Both the position numbers and the translations under genes were made by a program. A DNA stretch of 54,281 nucleotides from RQOF01 sp964461135 (lineage in GTDB: Bacteria; Calditrichota; Calditrichia; RBG-13-44-9): NCBI GenBank assembly GCA_964461135.1, contig CAYWTB010000024.1, positions 1 through 54,281 on the forward strand. Reading direction: 5' to 3'. A model generated the notes under the pieces. It saw nothing but the letters and a program-made list of their open reading frames with translations, was not told where the DNA came from and did no database searches. Below, in pieces: positions 1-8,875 of this stretch. Every line of letters begins with the position of its first letter. Position 1 is the stretch's first letter.

Positions 1-32
1 TTCTGTCTTTATGATGAAACTTTTTATAAATG

Positions 33-161
33 CTTAATTCACAAATAGGGGCTAAGGCCAAAATATACTGGATTCTTTAGTCCCTGGTCTGAATATCGGG
101 ACCATTTAATTTCTTTGGATATTACAGCTTTGATACAATATATCGTTCTTTGTGAATTAAG
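33..161. repeat. 13-bp inverted repeat pair, possible MITE-like unit
   Basis: CTTAATTCACAAA at 33-45 recurs as its exact reverse complement at 149-161, about 100 bases away. The enclosed DNA is AT-rich and has no credible reading frame. Such terminal repeats can bound a small non-autonomous element, but I see no flanking target duplication, so this may also be chance or a long hairpin. Confidence 0.35.
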
Positions 162-210
162 AAGAATAAATTAAATTGATTACTCCTTTAGCTCCGAAAG
201 TAAGCGGTGT

Positions 211-324
211 GTCATTGTCCGGGAGGGACACCTATGTGGCGAGAGGAGCGCTGGATAGGAAGCAATCTCAATTTATTTAAGTGAACAAGGGGATTGCTTC
301 GTCGCTTTCGCTCCTCGCAATGAC
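211..324. repeat. Imperfect palindromic intergenic repeat (GTCATTG...CAATGAC)
   Basis: The arms pair as GTCATTG (211-217) with CAATGAC (318-324), GCGAGAGGAGCG (239-250) with the CGCTCCTCGC stretch near 309-318, and AAGCAATC (260-267) with GATTGCTT (292-299). The right arm matches a palindromic word that I recall from intergenic DNA of many bacteria. The left arm is more degenerate and carries extra bases. It is probably a dispersed repeat able to form a long hairpin in RNA. Confidence 0.6.
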
Positions 325-525
325 AATCAAAAAACAATCGTTCAAATGTCATTAAATATCAATGAGTTAGGGTCTGTTTTTTCGGATTAAAGGAAATAAT
401 CATAAAAATTAATTTACCTTCAGATAAGGAATTTTATTTCCCGATAATTTCTGCGATCATATCCTTACTTTCATCTGAAATTGCATTATATTATTTTGAG
501 TCATCAGTTTAAGTAGTGCATAAAA

Positions 526-1278
526 TTGATCAGATTAGAAAACATTTCCAAATCATACCAAAACGTTGCAGCATTACATGACATCCGGCTGACCATCCCG
601 GATGGAAAGACAACGGTCCTGATTGGTCCGAGCGGCTGCGGAAAATCAACGCTGCTCCGGCTAATAATAGGACTGATTGCCTGTGACAGCGGGAACATTA
701 TTATCGGGGATGAAACCCTGGAATCCCTGGATATTCTGCAGGTGCGTAAAAATACCGGCTATGTTATACAGGAAGGCGGACTATTCCCCCATTTGACTGC
801 AGGTAAGAATATAATCCTTATGGCTCATCAAACCGGCTGGCAAAAAACTGCTATAGATAAAAGACTGGGTGAACTGGCAGAATTGACCAAATTCCCTCCG
901 GAGGCACTGGATCGTTATCCCTTAAACCTTTCGGGAGGCCAGCAGCAGCGGGTAAGCCTGATGCGCGCACTGATGCTTGATCCTGATATTCTGCTGATGG
1001 ACGAACCACTAGGCGCACTGGACCCCATGATCCGTTTCGATCTGCAGGCCGATCTGAAATCAATTTTCCAGAAATTAAAGAAAACGGTGCTTCTGGTGAC
1101 TCACGATCTGGCAGAAGCCGGCTATTTTGGAGATCACATTGTGCTAATGAGAGAAGGGCGGATTGTACAGCAGGGTCATATCAACGATTTTCTCCGGAAA
1201 CCAGCGGATCCCTTCGTCACCCGTTTCATTCGCGCTCAGCGTGTCTTTAATGAAGAGAGGGGGGAGGTGACGGAATGA
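526..1278 (+). CDS. Osmoprotectant-type ABC transporter ATP-binding protein
   Basis: This is the ATPase of a quaternary-amine/osmoprotectant importer (OpuCA/OsmV/ProV type). Visible motifs are Walker A GPSGCGKST near residue 35, Q-loop region VIQEGGLFPHLT, signature LSGGQQQRV, Walker B ILLMDEP and H-loop VTHD. At 250 residues it ends after the ATPase core and lacks the C-terminal CBS pair found in ProV and many OpuCA proteins, so CBS-based ionic-strength sensing is not expected. The start is TTG at 526; an in-frame TAG at 514 leaves little alternative, and there is no clear Shine-Dalgarno sequence. Its stop overlaps the ATG of the next gene (ATGA), which indicates translational coupling. The substrate (betaine, choline, carnitine or another compound such as ergothioneine) cannot be told from the ATPase. 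Confidence 0.9.
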   Translation: MIRLENISKSYQNVAALHDIRLTIPDGKTTVLIGPSGCGKSTLLRLIIGLIACDSGNIIIGDETLESLDILQVRKNTGYVIQEGGLFPHLTAGKNIILMAHQTGWQKTAIDKRLGELAELTKFPPEALDRYPLNLSGGQQQRVSLMRALMLDPDILLMDEPLGALDPMIRFDLQADLKSIFQKLKKTVLLVTHDLAEAGYFGDHIVLMREGRIVQQGHINDFLRKPADPFVTRFIRAQRVFNEERGEVTE

Positions 1279-2771
1279 GAATCTTTCTCATTCACTTCAT
1301 CTTATTAGGACTACTTTCCCACAGCCTGGCATCCCAGAACGAGATGAGGGAGATAAAAATAGGTTCAAAAAAGTTCACTGAATCCGTTATCCTGGGAGAA
1401 CTGGCTACATTGCTGGTAAAAACGGTACAACCCGATGTAAAACATTTGCGGGAGCTGGGCGGAACCCGCATCCTTTGGAATGCCCTGGTACAGGGAGATA
1501 TTCATCTTTACCCGGAGTATACCGGAACTATCATTCAGGAGATTTTCGCCGGTCGTCAGATTTCCGATAATAGCGAATTGCCGGCCATTCTGGCCGAATA
1601 TCACATCGCAATGAGTAGGCCACTGGGTTTTAACAATACCTATGCCCTGGGAATGAAGAGAAAACTTGCCAAAAAATTAAATATTGAAACAATTTCAGAT
1701 CTGCAGCAACATCCCGATTTAATATTCGGATTCACCAACGAATTCATGGATCGTAAAGACGGATGGCCCAGCCTGCAAAAATTTTACCAGTTGCCGCAGA
1801 AGAATGTACAGGGTCTGGATCATGATCTGGCATACCGGGGTATCGGCAGCGGCTCTATACAGGTGATTGATCTGTATTCCACTGATGCGGAAATCACCTA
1901 TTACGATCTGGTTGCATTGATTGATGACCGCCACTTCTTTACCGATTATAAGACGGTGTATCTTTACCGTCAGGAATTGGCCGAACAGGCACCCGAGGCA
2001 CTGAGACAGGTCCTGAAATTGCAGGGGATAATCTCAGAATCGCAAATGATTCAGATGAATGCCAGGGTTAAAATTCAGGCTCAGTCAGAATCCCGGGTGG
2101 CCGCTGATTTTATCAGACAGAATTTTTACATTGAGGTGAATGTTCAGCAACACAGCTGGCTGGACCGGCTGGGTAAACGTACGGTAGAGCACCTTTTCCT
2201 GGTCGGTATTTCACTTCTGGCGGCAATCCTGATATCGATTCCTCTGGGGATACTCAGCTTCCGCTATGCCGGACCGGGCCAGGTTATTCTGGGCATGGTA
2301 GGCATCATACAGACTATTCCCTCCCTGGCTCTTATCGTTTTCATGATTCCATTGCTGGGAATTGGCACCAAACCGGCCCTGATGGCCCTTTTTCTTTACA
2401 GCCTGCTGCCCATTGTCCGGAACACCCACAGCGGACTGCAGGATATTTCCCAGCCTATCCGGGAATCTGCGCAGGCCCTGGGATTGACACGTTTTGCTCA
2501 ACTCCGGTTGATTGAATTGCCGCTGGCTTCCCGCAGCATTCTGGCCGGCATCAAAACCTCCGCCGTCATAAATGTGGGTACCGCCACGCTGGGCGCGCTG
2601 ATCGGCGCCGGAGGCTATGGTCAACCCATCCTTACCGGCATCCGGCTGGATAATATAACCCTGATCCTGGAAGGTGCAATTCCGGCAGCACTGCTGGCCC
2701 TGCTGGTTCAGTGGTTTTTTGATTCTATTGAGAAAATCATGGTCCCAAGGGGTATCCGGCAGGTTTCCTGA
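1275..2771 (+). CDS. Fused substrate-binding protein-permease, OpuC/Osm-type ABC importer
   Basis: A 498-residue protein combining both remaining parts of the importer. A signal-like segment (1-19) leads into an OpuAC-type binding domain (about 25-290): KIGSKKFTESVILGEL at the start, RELGGTRILWNAL and DIHLYPEYTGT are typical of the family. From about residue 303 a BPD-type permease follows with roughly five to six membrane segments and the EAA-like region ESAQALGLTRFAQLRLIELP. With the upstream ATPase it forms a complete two-gene importer. The order binding domain then permease is the reverse of the permease-then-binding-domain fusions I know for this family (OpuABC/BusAB/EgtU). The stop at 2769-2771 lies directly against a decayed gene on the other strand. 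Confidence 0.88.
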   Translation: MRIFLIHFILLGLLSHSLASQNEMREIKIGSKKFTESVILGELATLLVKTVQPDVKHLRELGGTRILWNALVQGDIHLYPEYTGTIIQEIFAGRQISDNSELPAILAEYHIAMSRPLGFNNTYALGMKRKLAKKLNIETISDLQQHPDLIFGFTNEFMDRKDGWPSLQKFYQLPQKNVQGLDHDLAYRGIGSGSIQVIDLYSTDAEITYYDLVALIDDRHFFTDYKTVYLYRQELAEQAPEALRQVLKLQGIISESQMIQMNARVKIQAQSESRVAADFIRQNFYIEVNVQQHSWLDRLGKRTVEHLFLVGISLLAAILISIPLGILSFRYAGPGQVILGMVGIIQTIPSLALIVFMIPLLGIGTKPALMALFLYSLLPIVRNTHSGLQDISQPIRESAQALGLTRFAQLRLIELPLASRSILAGIKTSAVINVGTATLGALIGAGGYGQPILTGIRLDNITLILEGAIPAALLALLVQWFFDSIEKIMVPRGIRQVS

Positions 2772-2774
2772 CGG

Positions 2775-2901
2775 TGCCGGTACCGGCTTCCACCACTTCC
2801 TACTCAATTTCCGCACCCGCGGCTTCCAGTAACCGCTGCGTGGCAATTGTCACTTCCGGACCAATCCCATCTCCCGGTATTAAGGTAATTTTATGTTTCA
2901 T
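2775..2901 (-). pseudogene. N-terminal remnant of isocitrate/isopropylmalate dehydrogenase
   Basis: Read on the minus strand from ATG at 2901, the sequence encodes MKHKITLIPGDGIGPEV..., the hallmark N-terminus of the NAD(P)-dependent isocitrate/3-isopropylmalate dehydrogenase family. After 33 codons there is a TAG (2802-2800). The frame continues as EVVEAGTG, which in many family members directly follows a Trp, so the stop looks like a TGG-to-TAG change. Similarity fades near 2775, right at the end of the transporter gene. Only about 40 of roughly 330-480 residues remain. I read it as a relic left when the importer gene was joined here or the dehydrogenase was deleted. Confidence 0.75.
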
Positions 2902-3232
2902 CATTCATACGCCTTAGGAATAATTACACTACACCATCAAAATTGAGCCCTAAATTTAATAGGTGAAACTCTTTATCTATAATGGAAAATCAGAATTGGG
3001 AAAAAGTAAAAAAATTCATTTCACTACGATTTTCTTGCTTCTTCAAGATATTTTGTTTAAACTTGATCAGTTTTGATAATAATTTCTCTTAATCCGCACA
3101 GACAGAATATTCAAAACCAATTCTCATTTATATTTACCATTCCTTCTCCCACGACTGTTGATTAATCCTATGTTATCTAACGAATTATTTGGCCTTATAT
3201 AAATAATTTATTAAAAACACGAAGGGTTAATC
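2902..3232. other. Intergenic region upstream of the T9SS cargo gene
   Basis: AT-rich DNA with no supported gene. It should hold the promoter of the 3233 gene, whose start at 3233 follows GAAGGG at a suitable distance. I see no strong palindrome or terminator. Confidence 0.4.
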
Positions 3233-6200
3233 ATGGAACCTAAATCTATCCTTTTAACTTTTCTCTCAATTATTCTCACAATGCAATTCTCCCACGCGAG
3301 TGTCTGGCAAAGAGAAGCCCCGGACAGTACCGGCACCGATAAAGGTTGGTATTGTTCACTTGCTATCGACAGTGAGAATAATCCTCATATTGCTTATTAC
3401 GATGCAGATTTTCAGGACTTACGTTATGCCCATTATCAAAATGGTATTTGGACAGTTGAAATTGTGGACAGTATAGGACATGCCGGAGAATACTGCAGTC
3501 TTGCCTTAGATTCTCAGGACCGTCCGCATATAAGTTACCAGCAAGTCTACCTCAATCAATATTTGAGTTTGAAATATGCGACACTCACTGATACCGGTTG
3601 GGCAAAAATCATTGTTGATACACCAAAGGATACCACCTATTACGAATCCGGAGAAAACAGCAGCATTGCCATTGATGGAAATGATTATCCCTGCATCTCT
3701 TATACACAATACTATCCCACCAAAATTAAATTTGCTTTTGAAGATGAAAATGGCTGGCATATTGCCGATGTCACCGATGTTTATACTTCTTACTTCACGA
3801 AATTGGTTTTCGATAACAATGATCAACCTGTGATTGGCTTTCACTATTATGAACAGGAAGATACCGTTTACCATAATAGGCTAAAAATTGCTTATCTGAA
3901 TCCAACCGACTCAACCTGGTCCATTGTTACGGTGCCGGATAGTATTGGAAGCACGAGTTATGGTGATTTACTTGGTTTTGATATGGATAGTCAAAATAAC
4001 GCCTATTTTACTTATCAGAATTATTGGTATGATTATTTACGTTTAGCAGTTTACGACGGTCAAAGCTGGAGTATTGAGACAGTTACTGATGATCCCGGTT
4101 TATCTAGTTCCCCGGGACTAACGCTTAAAGTTGACCATCTGGATCAACCAGTAATTGTTGAATTTTATTACAGCGACGAAGTGCGTTTTTATCAAAAAAT
4201 AAACGGGCAATGGCACTATCAAATTGTTGATAAGGAAGAATACGGAATTAATCCTACCGTATATTGTTCTTTGGATTTTAATAGCGATAATTATCCCCGC
4301 ATTGCCATACAGGGGAGAACCACCAGTTATAGCCGCAGCGGTTTGTTTTATTATCGTTACTGGCCGGGCGACCCGCAAATTGTCCTTCCGGAACCCGCTC
4401 ACAATTTTGGAACAGTCTGGACCCAAAGTTATGCAGACTGGGAATGTCCGGTGGAAAATCAGGGTGATGCCCCGCTAATTCTCCGTGAATTGTATCTCAC
4501 CTCTGAATGGTATGATACTGCATTTCAGGTGGTTAACACACCTTTACCAAAAACAATTCTGCCACAGGATACCGGTTTTATTACCATCCGTTTCAAGCCG
4601 GATGCCGAAGCTACGTTTTACGATACGCTCATTGTTTCTTCTAACGATTCACTGCACTTAGAAAGCCAGATAACCGTTCAGGGCAGCGGTACCACCAGCG
4701 GTACAACCGGAGATCTCACATTTACAGTCAATAATGCCTATATCGATCATCCTCATCGGTTGTTAAAGAAAGATTTGCCTCTGGCAGACGCTATGGTAGC
4801 GCTTTACCAGAATGGACAAAGAATTTATGGACCGGCTCAAACCGGATCTGATGGCCGGATCTTTTTACCAAACGTTGCCGTTGGGGAGTACGACTTTAAG
4901 ATTACCAAACAGGTTTCAATTCCTGGCAATCAACCTAATACCACACTGTTAGATACGCTTGGATTAACAAAAACTTTTCAATTGGGTCCCGGAGGAAATT
5001 CCAAATCGATTGTTTTTCCGGAATCCTTAATTGTCGAGAAGTACTACCATATCTACAATTTAACCCATATTGATAAAACCAGCTGGGATTATACCACAAC
5101 CTTCCGTTATGATAACAGTGAGAATCAGGTAAGAGCTTTGCTGGACCTGTGGAAAATGAATTTGCCTGTCGAAGTCGACGTGAGCGCCGGAAGGCTTATC
5201 CTGGATGAACACATGGTTTATCGCTTATTTGATGCCGGTTATTCAATGGGAACAGAATTTGTGCATGATGTGGGAGAGTTAATCAATATGGTCTTCTATT
5301 CCGACCAATATATGCCAGGCTTCTTTAAAATTATGCTCGATTTCATTGGAGATATAATAACCGGCGACCCACTGGGAGCTTTGGTTCAATTGGTGGTAAA
5401 TGCAATAATAAGTTATATGCAGTCTCATATTTTTGATCTCATCGGTGAGGGTATCCAGCAAGCTGCGGCACTGCTCCCGGACGGAGGTGAACAGATTGTG
5501 ATGGCAGCCTGGCATGACATCGGCAGCCAATATTCGGGATGGGGGGTACTATTAGGCGGTTTTTCAGCCGGGTCGTGGTCACATATGAAGGGTTTGATTT
5601 ACAACCAGTTTAAGAACACCCTCTTTCAGGATGTGTATATTGACATATTAACCGACCCCCAAATTGAAGAAGGAAAAGACTATTCCCAAAATTTTCAATA
5701 TAATGGAGAATTCACCGATGCTTATGATTACACAGGTGATTTCATCGCGGGTAAACTTAGCGATATTGAAACGGCAGAATCTGTCTGTCAGGGATTGAGA
5801 ATTTCCGCCGAATTATTTAATACAACTTCAGCGATACTCGACATTCTGGGGGTTTTGCCCGTGCCCATTCCGGGACTGGGAATACTGAATGCCCTGAATA
5901 CCGCCCTAAAAATTTCGGCTTATGTGGAAGTATTAAGCGCAATTGGCTATTCTGCTTATGAATTTTTCTCATTGCCTGACGATATGGATAATGCGGTAAA
6001 TAGAATCTATTTCCCCGAGGGGAAAATTCTTGTCTCCCGGGCAAGTCCACCCGAACTGCCTTTGAGAAAAATGAACCCCGGCCTGCGTTCTGCCATAGAA
6101 GCAAGATTATGGAAAAGTCTTAATGATTACGATTCGACCATTGCTGAAATAAAACAACAAGTGAACAATGGGGATGTTGATCAGGCACTCATCGCTATGG

Positions 6201-7165
6201 ATGATTTAATGAAAAGCGAAAATAACTATCAAAATAACCTAAAGTCATCACTGGCACCTATTTATGCTGTCGCTAGGGTGGCACGTGACAGTCTAGCAAA
6301 TTTTTCCACTATGTATGATTCTATCATTTCCAGTTATGCTCAAGCCGGAGAAGCAAGATATAAAGACTATCTTGCTCTTCTATTTTTTCCCAGCGATTCC
6401 AGCCAGGAAATGAGAGATACGGTTCTGGCATATTTGGACCGATCGGTAAATTCCAATCATGTTTTAACAAATCAAGTAATTGCTACCCTCGATACCGTAT
6501 CCGTTTTACCGATACCGGCGATTGTAGTTGCCAAATTGACTAATCAAAGCTTATATGCACTCAAACCGGACGAAAAGGCGACAATTAAAATCCTCATAGA
6601 AAATGTGGGTTCGATGCCTGCGGGTGGTGTGAGTATTATTTTAAGGACCAACCCGGCTTTGATGGTAGAACAACTGGACAGTATTTATGTTGGATCATTG
6701 TTACCCGGTCAGACATCTGATACAATTTCCTGGACAGTTGGTCTTTTCGGAACCGGGTATACCCGCGGTACTTGGATCACCGAAGTTAATTCTTCCAATG
6801 CTAAAACCTATTCCTCCAGTGGTTCTTTCGTTATTAACCAACGGCAGACACCTGGTACGGGCGGTAAGTTAAAGAATGAGAACATCTACAACTATCCCAA
6901 CCCATTCAACCCGGATAAAGAAACCACCACCCTGCGCTACAGCCTGGAAAAGAGTGCCAAAGTAACCATTAAGATCTTTGATTCGGGTGGTAATCTGGTC
7001 AAAACTCTTTTGGATAATACCCAGCAATCAGCCGGGGTGGAACATGCCATTGTCTGGGACGGAAAGAACGGAGATGGAGATATTGTGGCCAATGGGATCT
7101 ACTTCTTCACCATCGAATCCTCCCAGGATGAACGGGCGGTCGGTAAAATTGCCGTGTTAAGATAA
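3233..7165 (+). CDS. Large secreted multidomain protein with T9SS type-A sorting domain
   Basis: A 1310-residue extracellular protein. A signal peptide (1-22) is followed by beta-propeller-like repeats (about 30-380) with recurring words such as YCSLAIDSENNPHIAYYD and ISY/IAY strands. An ASH/HYDIN-like beta-sandwich follows (about 390-490), with QGDAPLIL and a QDTGFITIRFKPD stretch. A carboxypeptidase-regulatory-like fold lies near 515-560 (DGRIFLPNVAVGEYDFKI). Next come a long, partly helical region of unknown function (560-1130), a CARDB-like domain (about 1140-1220) and a C-terminal sorting domain with NYPNPFNP, KVTIKIFD and NGIYFFTI ending in KIAVLR. The tail is typical of cargo exported by the type IX system and attached or released at the surface. 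Its partner gene begins 11 bases downstream and encodes a PorV-like protein. The enzymatic role, if any, is unknown. Confidence 0.85.
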   Translation: MEPKSILLTFLSIILTMQFSHASVWQREAPDSTGTDKGWYCSLAIDSENNPHIAYYDADFQDLRYAHYQNGIWTVEIVDSIGHAGEYCSLALDSQDRPHISYQQVYLNQYLSLKYATLTDTGWAKIIVDTPKDTTYYESGENSSIAIDGNDYPCISYTQYYPTKIKFAFEDENGWHIADVTDVYTSYFTKLVFDNNDQPVIGFHYYEQEDTVYHNRLKIAYLNPTDSTWSIVTVPDSIGSTSYGDLLGFDMDSQNNAYFTYQNYWYDYLRLAVYDGQSWSIETVTDDPGLSSSPGLTLKVDHLDQPVIVEFYYSDEVRFYQKINGQWHYQIVDKEEYGINPTVYCSLDFNSDNYPRIAIQGRTTSYSRSGLFYYRYWPGDPQIVLPEPAHNFGTVWTQSYADWECPVENQGDAPLILRELYLTSEWYDTAFQVVNTPLPKTILPQDTGFITIRFKPDAEATFYDTLIVSSNDSLHLESQITVQGSGTTSGTTGDLTFTVNNAYIDHPHRLLKKDLPLADAMVALYQNGQRIYGPAQTGSDGRIFLPNVAVGEYDFKITKQVSIPGNQPNTTLLDTLGLTKTFQLGPGGNSKSIVFPESLIVEKYYHIYNLTHIDKTSWDYTTTFRYDNSENQVRALLDLWKMNLPVEVDVSAGRLILDEHMVYRLFDAGYSMGTEFVHDVGELINMVFYSDQYMPGFFKIMLDFIGDIITGDPLGALVQLVVNAIISYMQSHIFDLIGEGIQQAAALLPDGGEQIVMAAWHDIGSQYSGWGVLLGGFSAGSWSHMKGLIYNQFKNTLFQDVYIDILTDPQIEEGKDYSQNFQYNGEFTDAYDYTGDFIAGKLSDIETAESVCQGLRISAELFNTTSAILDILGVLPVPIPGLGILNALNTALKISAYVEVLSAIGYSAYEFFSLPDDMDNAVNRIYFPEGKILVSRASPPELPLRKMNPGLRSAIEARLWKSLNDYDSTIAEIKQQVNNGDVDQALIAMDDLMKSENNYQNNLKSSLAPIYAVARVARDSLANFSTMYDSIISSYAQAGEARYKDYLALLFFPSDSSQEMRDTVLAYLDRSVNSNHVLTNQVIATLDTVSVLPIPAIVVAKLTNQSLYALKPDEKATIKILIENVGSMPAGGVSIILRTNPALMVEQLDSIYVGSLLPGQTSDTISWTVGLFGTGYTRGTWITEVNSSNAKTYSSSGSFVINQRQTPGTGGKLKNENIYNYPNPFNPDKETTTLRYSLEKSAKVTIKIFDSGGNLVKTLLDNTQQSAGVEHAIVWDGKNGDGDIVANGIYFFTIESSQDERAVGKIAVLR

Positions 7166-7176
7166 AGGAGAAATAA

Positions 7177-8109
7177 ATGATGAAAACATTAATCCTTATT
7201 ATATCATTCCTGTTATTCACCTTCTTCCCGTCGGTCAGTCATGCCGGTGAGGAAAGCGGCGGTTATGCCGGCAGCTTCCTGGAATGGGGAGCCGGGGCCA
7301 GAGCCATCGCCCTGGGAAAGACCTTTACTGCCATCGCTAACGATGGTACTGCCCTGTACTGGAATCCTGCCGGGCTCTCCCAAATCTCTACCCGGGAATT
7401 CACCGCCATGCATGCCCTGATCTTCGAGGATCGCAGCCAGAACTTCCTGGCCTTTACCTACCCGGCAGCAAATCTTTCCGTTAGTGCCGGCTGGCTGCGA
7501 TTCGGTGTGAGCGATATCCAGGAGAGAAGTACGATTGGCGAGCTCACCGGAAAATTCGATGACTCGGAAAATCTCTTCCTGCTGGGATCGGGATATAACC
7601 TGATCTCCCTGCCAACACTGAAACTGAATCTCGGACTTACCGCCAAATATTTCTACCACTCCCTGCATAACAACCATGCCAGTGGATTTGGCCTGGATCT
7701 GGGAGCGCTCTCCTATTTCCATCTCACCGGTCTGGTGGAGAAGATTGGAGTAGGCTTAACGGTGCAAAACCTGGGAGCCAAACTGAAGTGGAATACCGAA
7801 AGTGATCACGAGGACGATATTCCCACAACTTTTCGACTGGGCACATCGGTCAATATCAAACCGGTTCCCTTTAAGATTGCCCTGGATCTGGAGAAGCGGG
7901 AGCAGCGGGATTTGCGCATTCATGCCGGGGCGGAGTACTGGATCAGCATGCTGGCGCTGCGGGCCGGACTGAATCATGATAAATTAACGGCCGGGGCGGG
8001 TGTGGTGCTGAAACTTACCAAATATGGCTTTGTGATCGATTATGCTTTCACCACTGATGAGGTGGCAGATAAACCACTCCACTTCTTCTTGCTCAGCTTC
8101 CGGTTTTAA
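7177..8109 (+). CDS. PorV/PorQ-family outer-membrane protein
   Basis: A 310-residue beta-barrel of the PorV/PorQ (UPF0164-like) group. A cleavable signal ends near SHA (about residue 23). The diagnostic N-terminal block GAGARAIALGKTFTAIANDG...LYWNPAGLS is clear, followed by alternating amphipathic strands and a terminal aromatic residue (SFRF). In T9SS bacteria PorV shuttles cargo at the outer membrane and PorQ-like proteins act in the surface attachment complex. This gene follows the cargo gene by 11 bases with a good ribosome site (AAAGGAG), so the two are probably co-transcribed and the protein may serve that cargo specifically. Many such genomes have several paralogs, so it need not be the housekeeping PorV. 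Confidence 0.85.
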   Translation: MMKTLILIISFLLFTFFPSVSHAGEESGGYAGSFLEWGAGARAIALGKTFTAIANDGTALYWNPAGLSQISTREFTAMHALIFEDRSQNFLAFTYPAANLSVSAGWLRFGVSDIQERSTIGELTGKFDDSENLFLLGSGYNLISLPTLKLNLGLTAKYFYHSLHNNHASGFGLDLGALSYFHLTGLVEKIGVGLTVQNLGAKLKWNTESDHEDDIPTTFRLGTSVNIKPVPFKIALDLEKREQRDLRIHAGAEYWISMLALRAGLNHDKLTAGAGVVLKLTKYGFVIDYAFTTDEVADKPLHFFLLSFRF

Positions 8110-8221
8110 TAAAAAAAATAGAAGGAATCTCTACCGAAAAAATTTTTATATGATTATTGCCCTAGGTCCGAAAATCTATCAATAACATATTATTTCTCTT
8201 TTAGTTAATAAAACATTCATT

Positions 8222-8291
8222 TCGAGCGACCGAGCACTCAAAATAAAAAATTAAAATTAAAATATGATAAATTTGAGTGCTTGGGAGTCGA
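8222..8291. repeat. Imperfect inverted repeat (GCACTCAAA / TTTGAGTGC)
   Basis: GCACTCAAA at 8234-8242 pairs exactly with TTTGAGTGC at 8272-8280. The flanks CGAGCGACC and GGGAGTCGAG extend the pairing imperfectly. The loop is about 29 AT-rich bases. It lies about 110 bases after the PorV-like gene and may fold in its transcript, but there is no T-run, so a terminator role is doubtful. Confidence 0.45.
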
Positions 8292-8645
8292 GAAATCTTC
8301 ACAAATTTAATAGATTCCTCCCCGTCTGGCCACCCTGCCGGCTGCCATTACTGAAGTCGTAAAAAGTTATGAAAACCTTACCAATTCGCTTGGTAAGTAA
8401 CCCATTGGGATACATTTTTCAGAATATAACTTAATTTTTCCTTTACCAGAATGGAAATGTATGTTTAATGTGAAAGATTATAGATCAAAGACATTTTTGG
8501 TAAAATTCAACAAGCCCCTAATATTTGTGGTCACAGAATTTCTGAATGATTGTTATTTTGCCTTGATGCAAAAGAACCAAAAAATCAAGACTGTCAGGAA
8601 AAATCTGGAAATTCAACGGTGCACCTCACTAAAATTCTTAAACTC

Positions 8646-8663
8646 GTCCCGGCTAGCCGGGAC
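8646..8663. repeat. 18-bp perfect palindrome GTCCCGGCTAGCCGGGAC
   Basis: The 18 bases equal their own reverse complement. The palindrome is followed six bases later by a CCCGTCT-type mini-element. Its GC content is far above the surrounding AT-rich DNA, which fits an inserted repeat rather than an operator. Confidence 0.6.
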
Positions 8664-8668
8664 TCAAA

Positions 8669-8690
8669 CCCGTCTGGCCGCCGGACAGCC
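8669..8690. repeat. CCCGTCT mini-element, variant copy
   Basis: CCCGTCTGGCC then GCCGGACAGCC can form a short hairpin. It shares the CCCGTCT...GCC core with copies at 8321, 8857, 33289 and 49575 in this window. Confidence 0.45.
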
Positions 8691-8856
8691 AAAAATAATT
8701 TCTAACGTTCGCTGCGCCGGAATTTCTAACAATTTTTCCTGAAGGTCTATCTTAACTGCAACATATTTTTTAACTGGACAGTAATGGCAGCCCACTTAAT
8801 TTCGGAGCTAAGGCAACAATCATATTTTTTTAAAATTCGTGCTAATTTGTGTAATT

Positions 8857-8875
8857 CCCGTCTAAAGCCGGACAG
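8857..8875. repeat. CCCGTCTAAAGCC mini-element, short copy
   Basis: CCCGTCTAAAGCCGGACAG follows GTGTAATT, nearly the same upstream context (GTGGAATT) as the full copy at 33289. It appears truncated relative to the 39-bp copy there. Confidence 0.5.

Larger units (their letters stand above)
1..525. other. Intergenic region upstream of the ABC importer
   Basis: No coding region is supported here. The stretch holds the 13-bp inverted repeat pair (33-161) and the palindromic repeat (211-324), then about 200 AT-rich bases that presumably carry the promoter of the downstream importer genes. I cannot pick a convincing -35/-10 pair. Confidence 0.5.

Noticed and set aside
2211..2846. 211-codon minus-strand frame across the importer gene
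   Set aside because: It is a shadow of the permease domain; its first codons only partly overlap the dehydrogenase relic and in a different frame.
8461..8742. 93-codon plus-strand frame in the repeat-rich gap
   Set aside because: It runs across an 18-bp palindrome and a mini-element, has no ribosome site and no recognisable composition of a protein.
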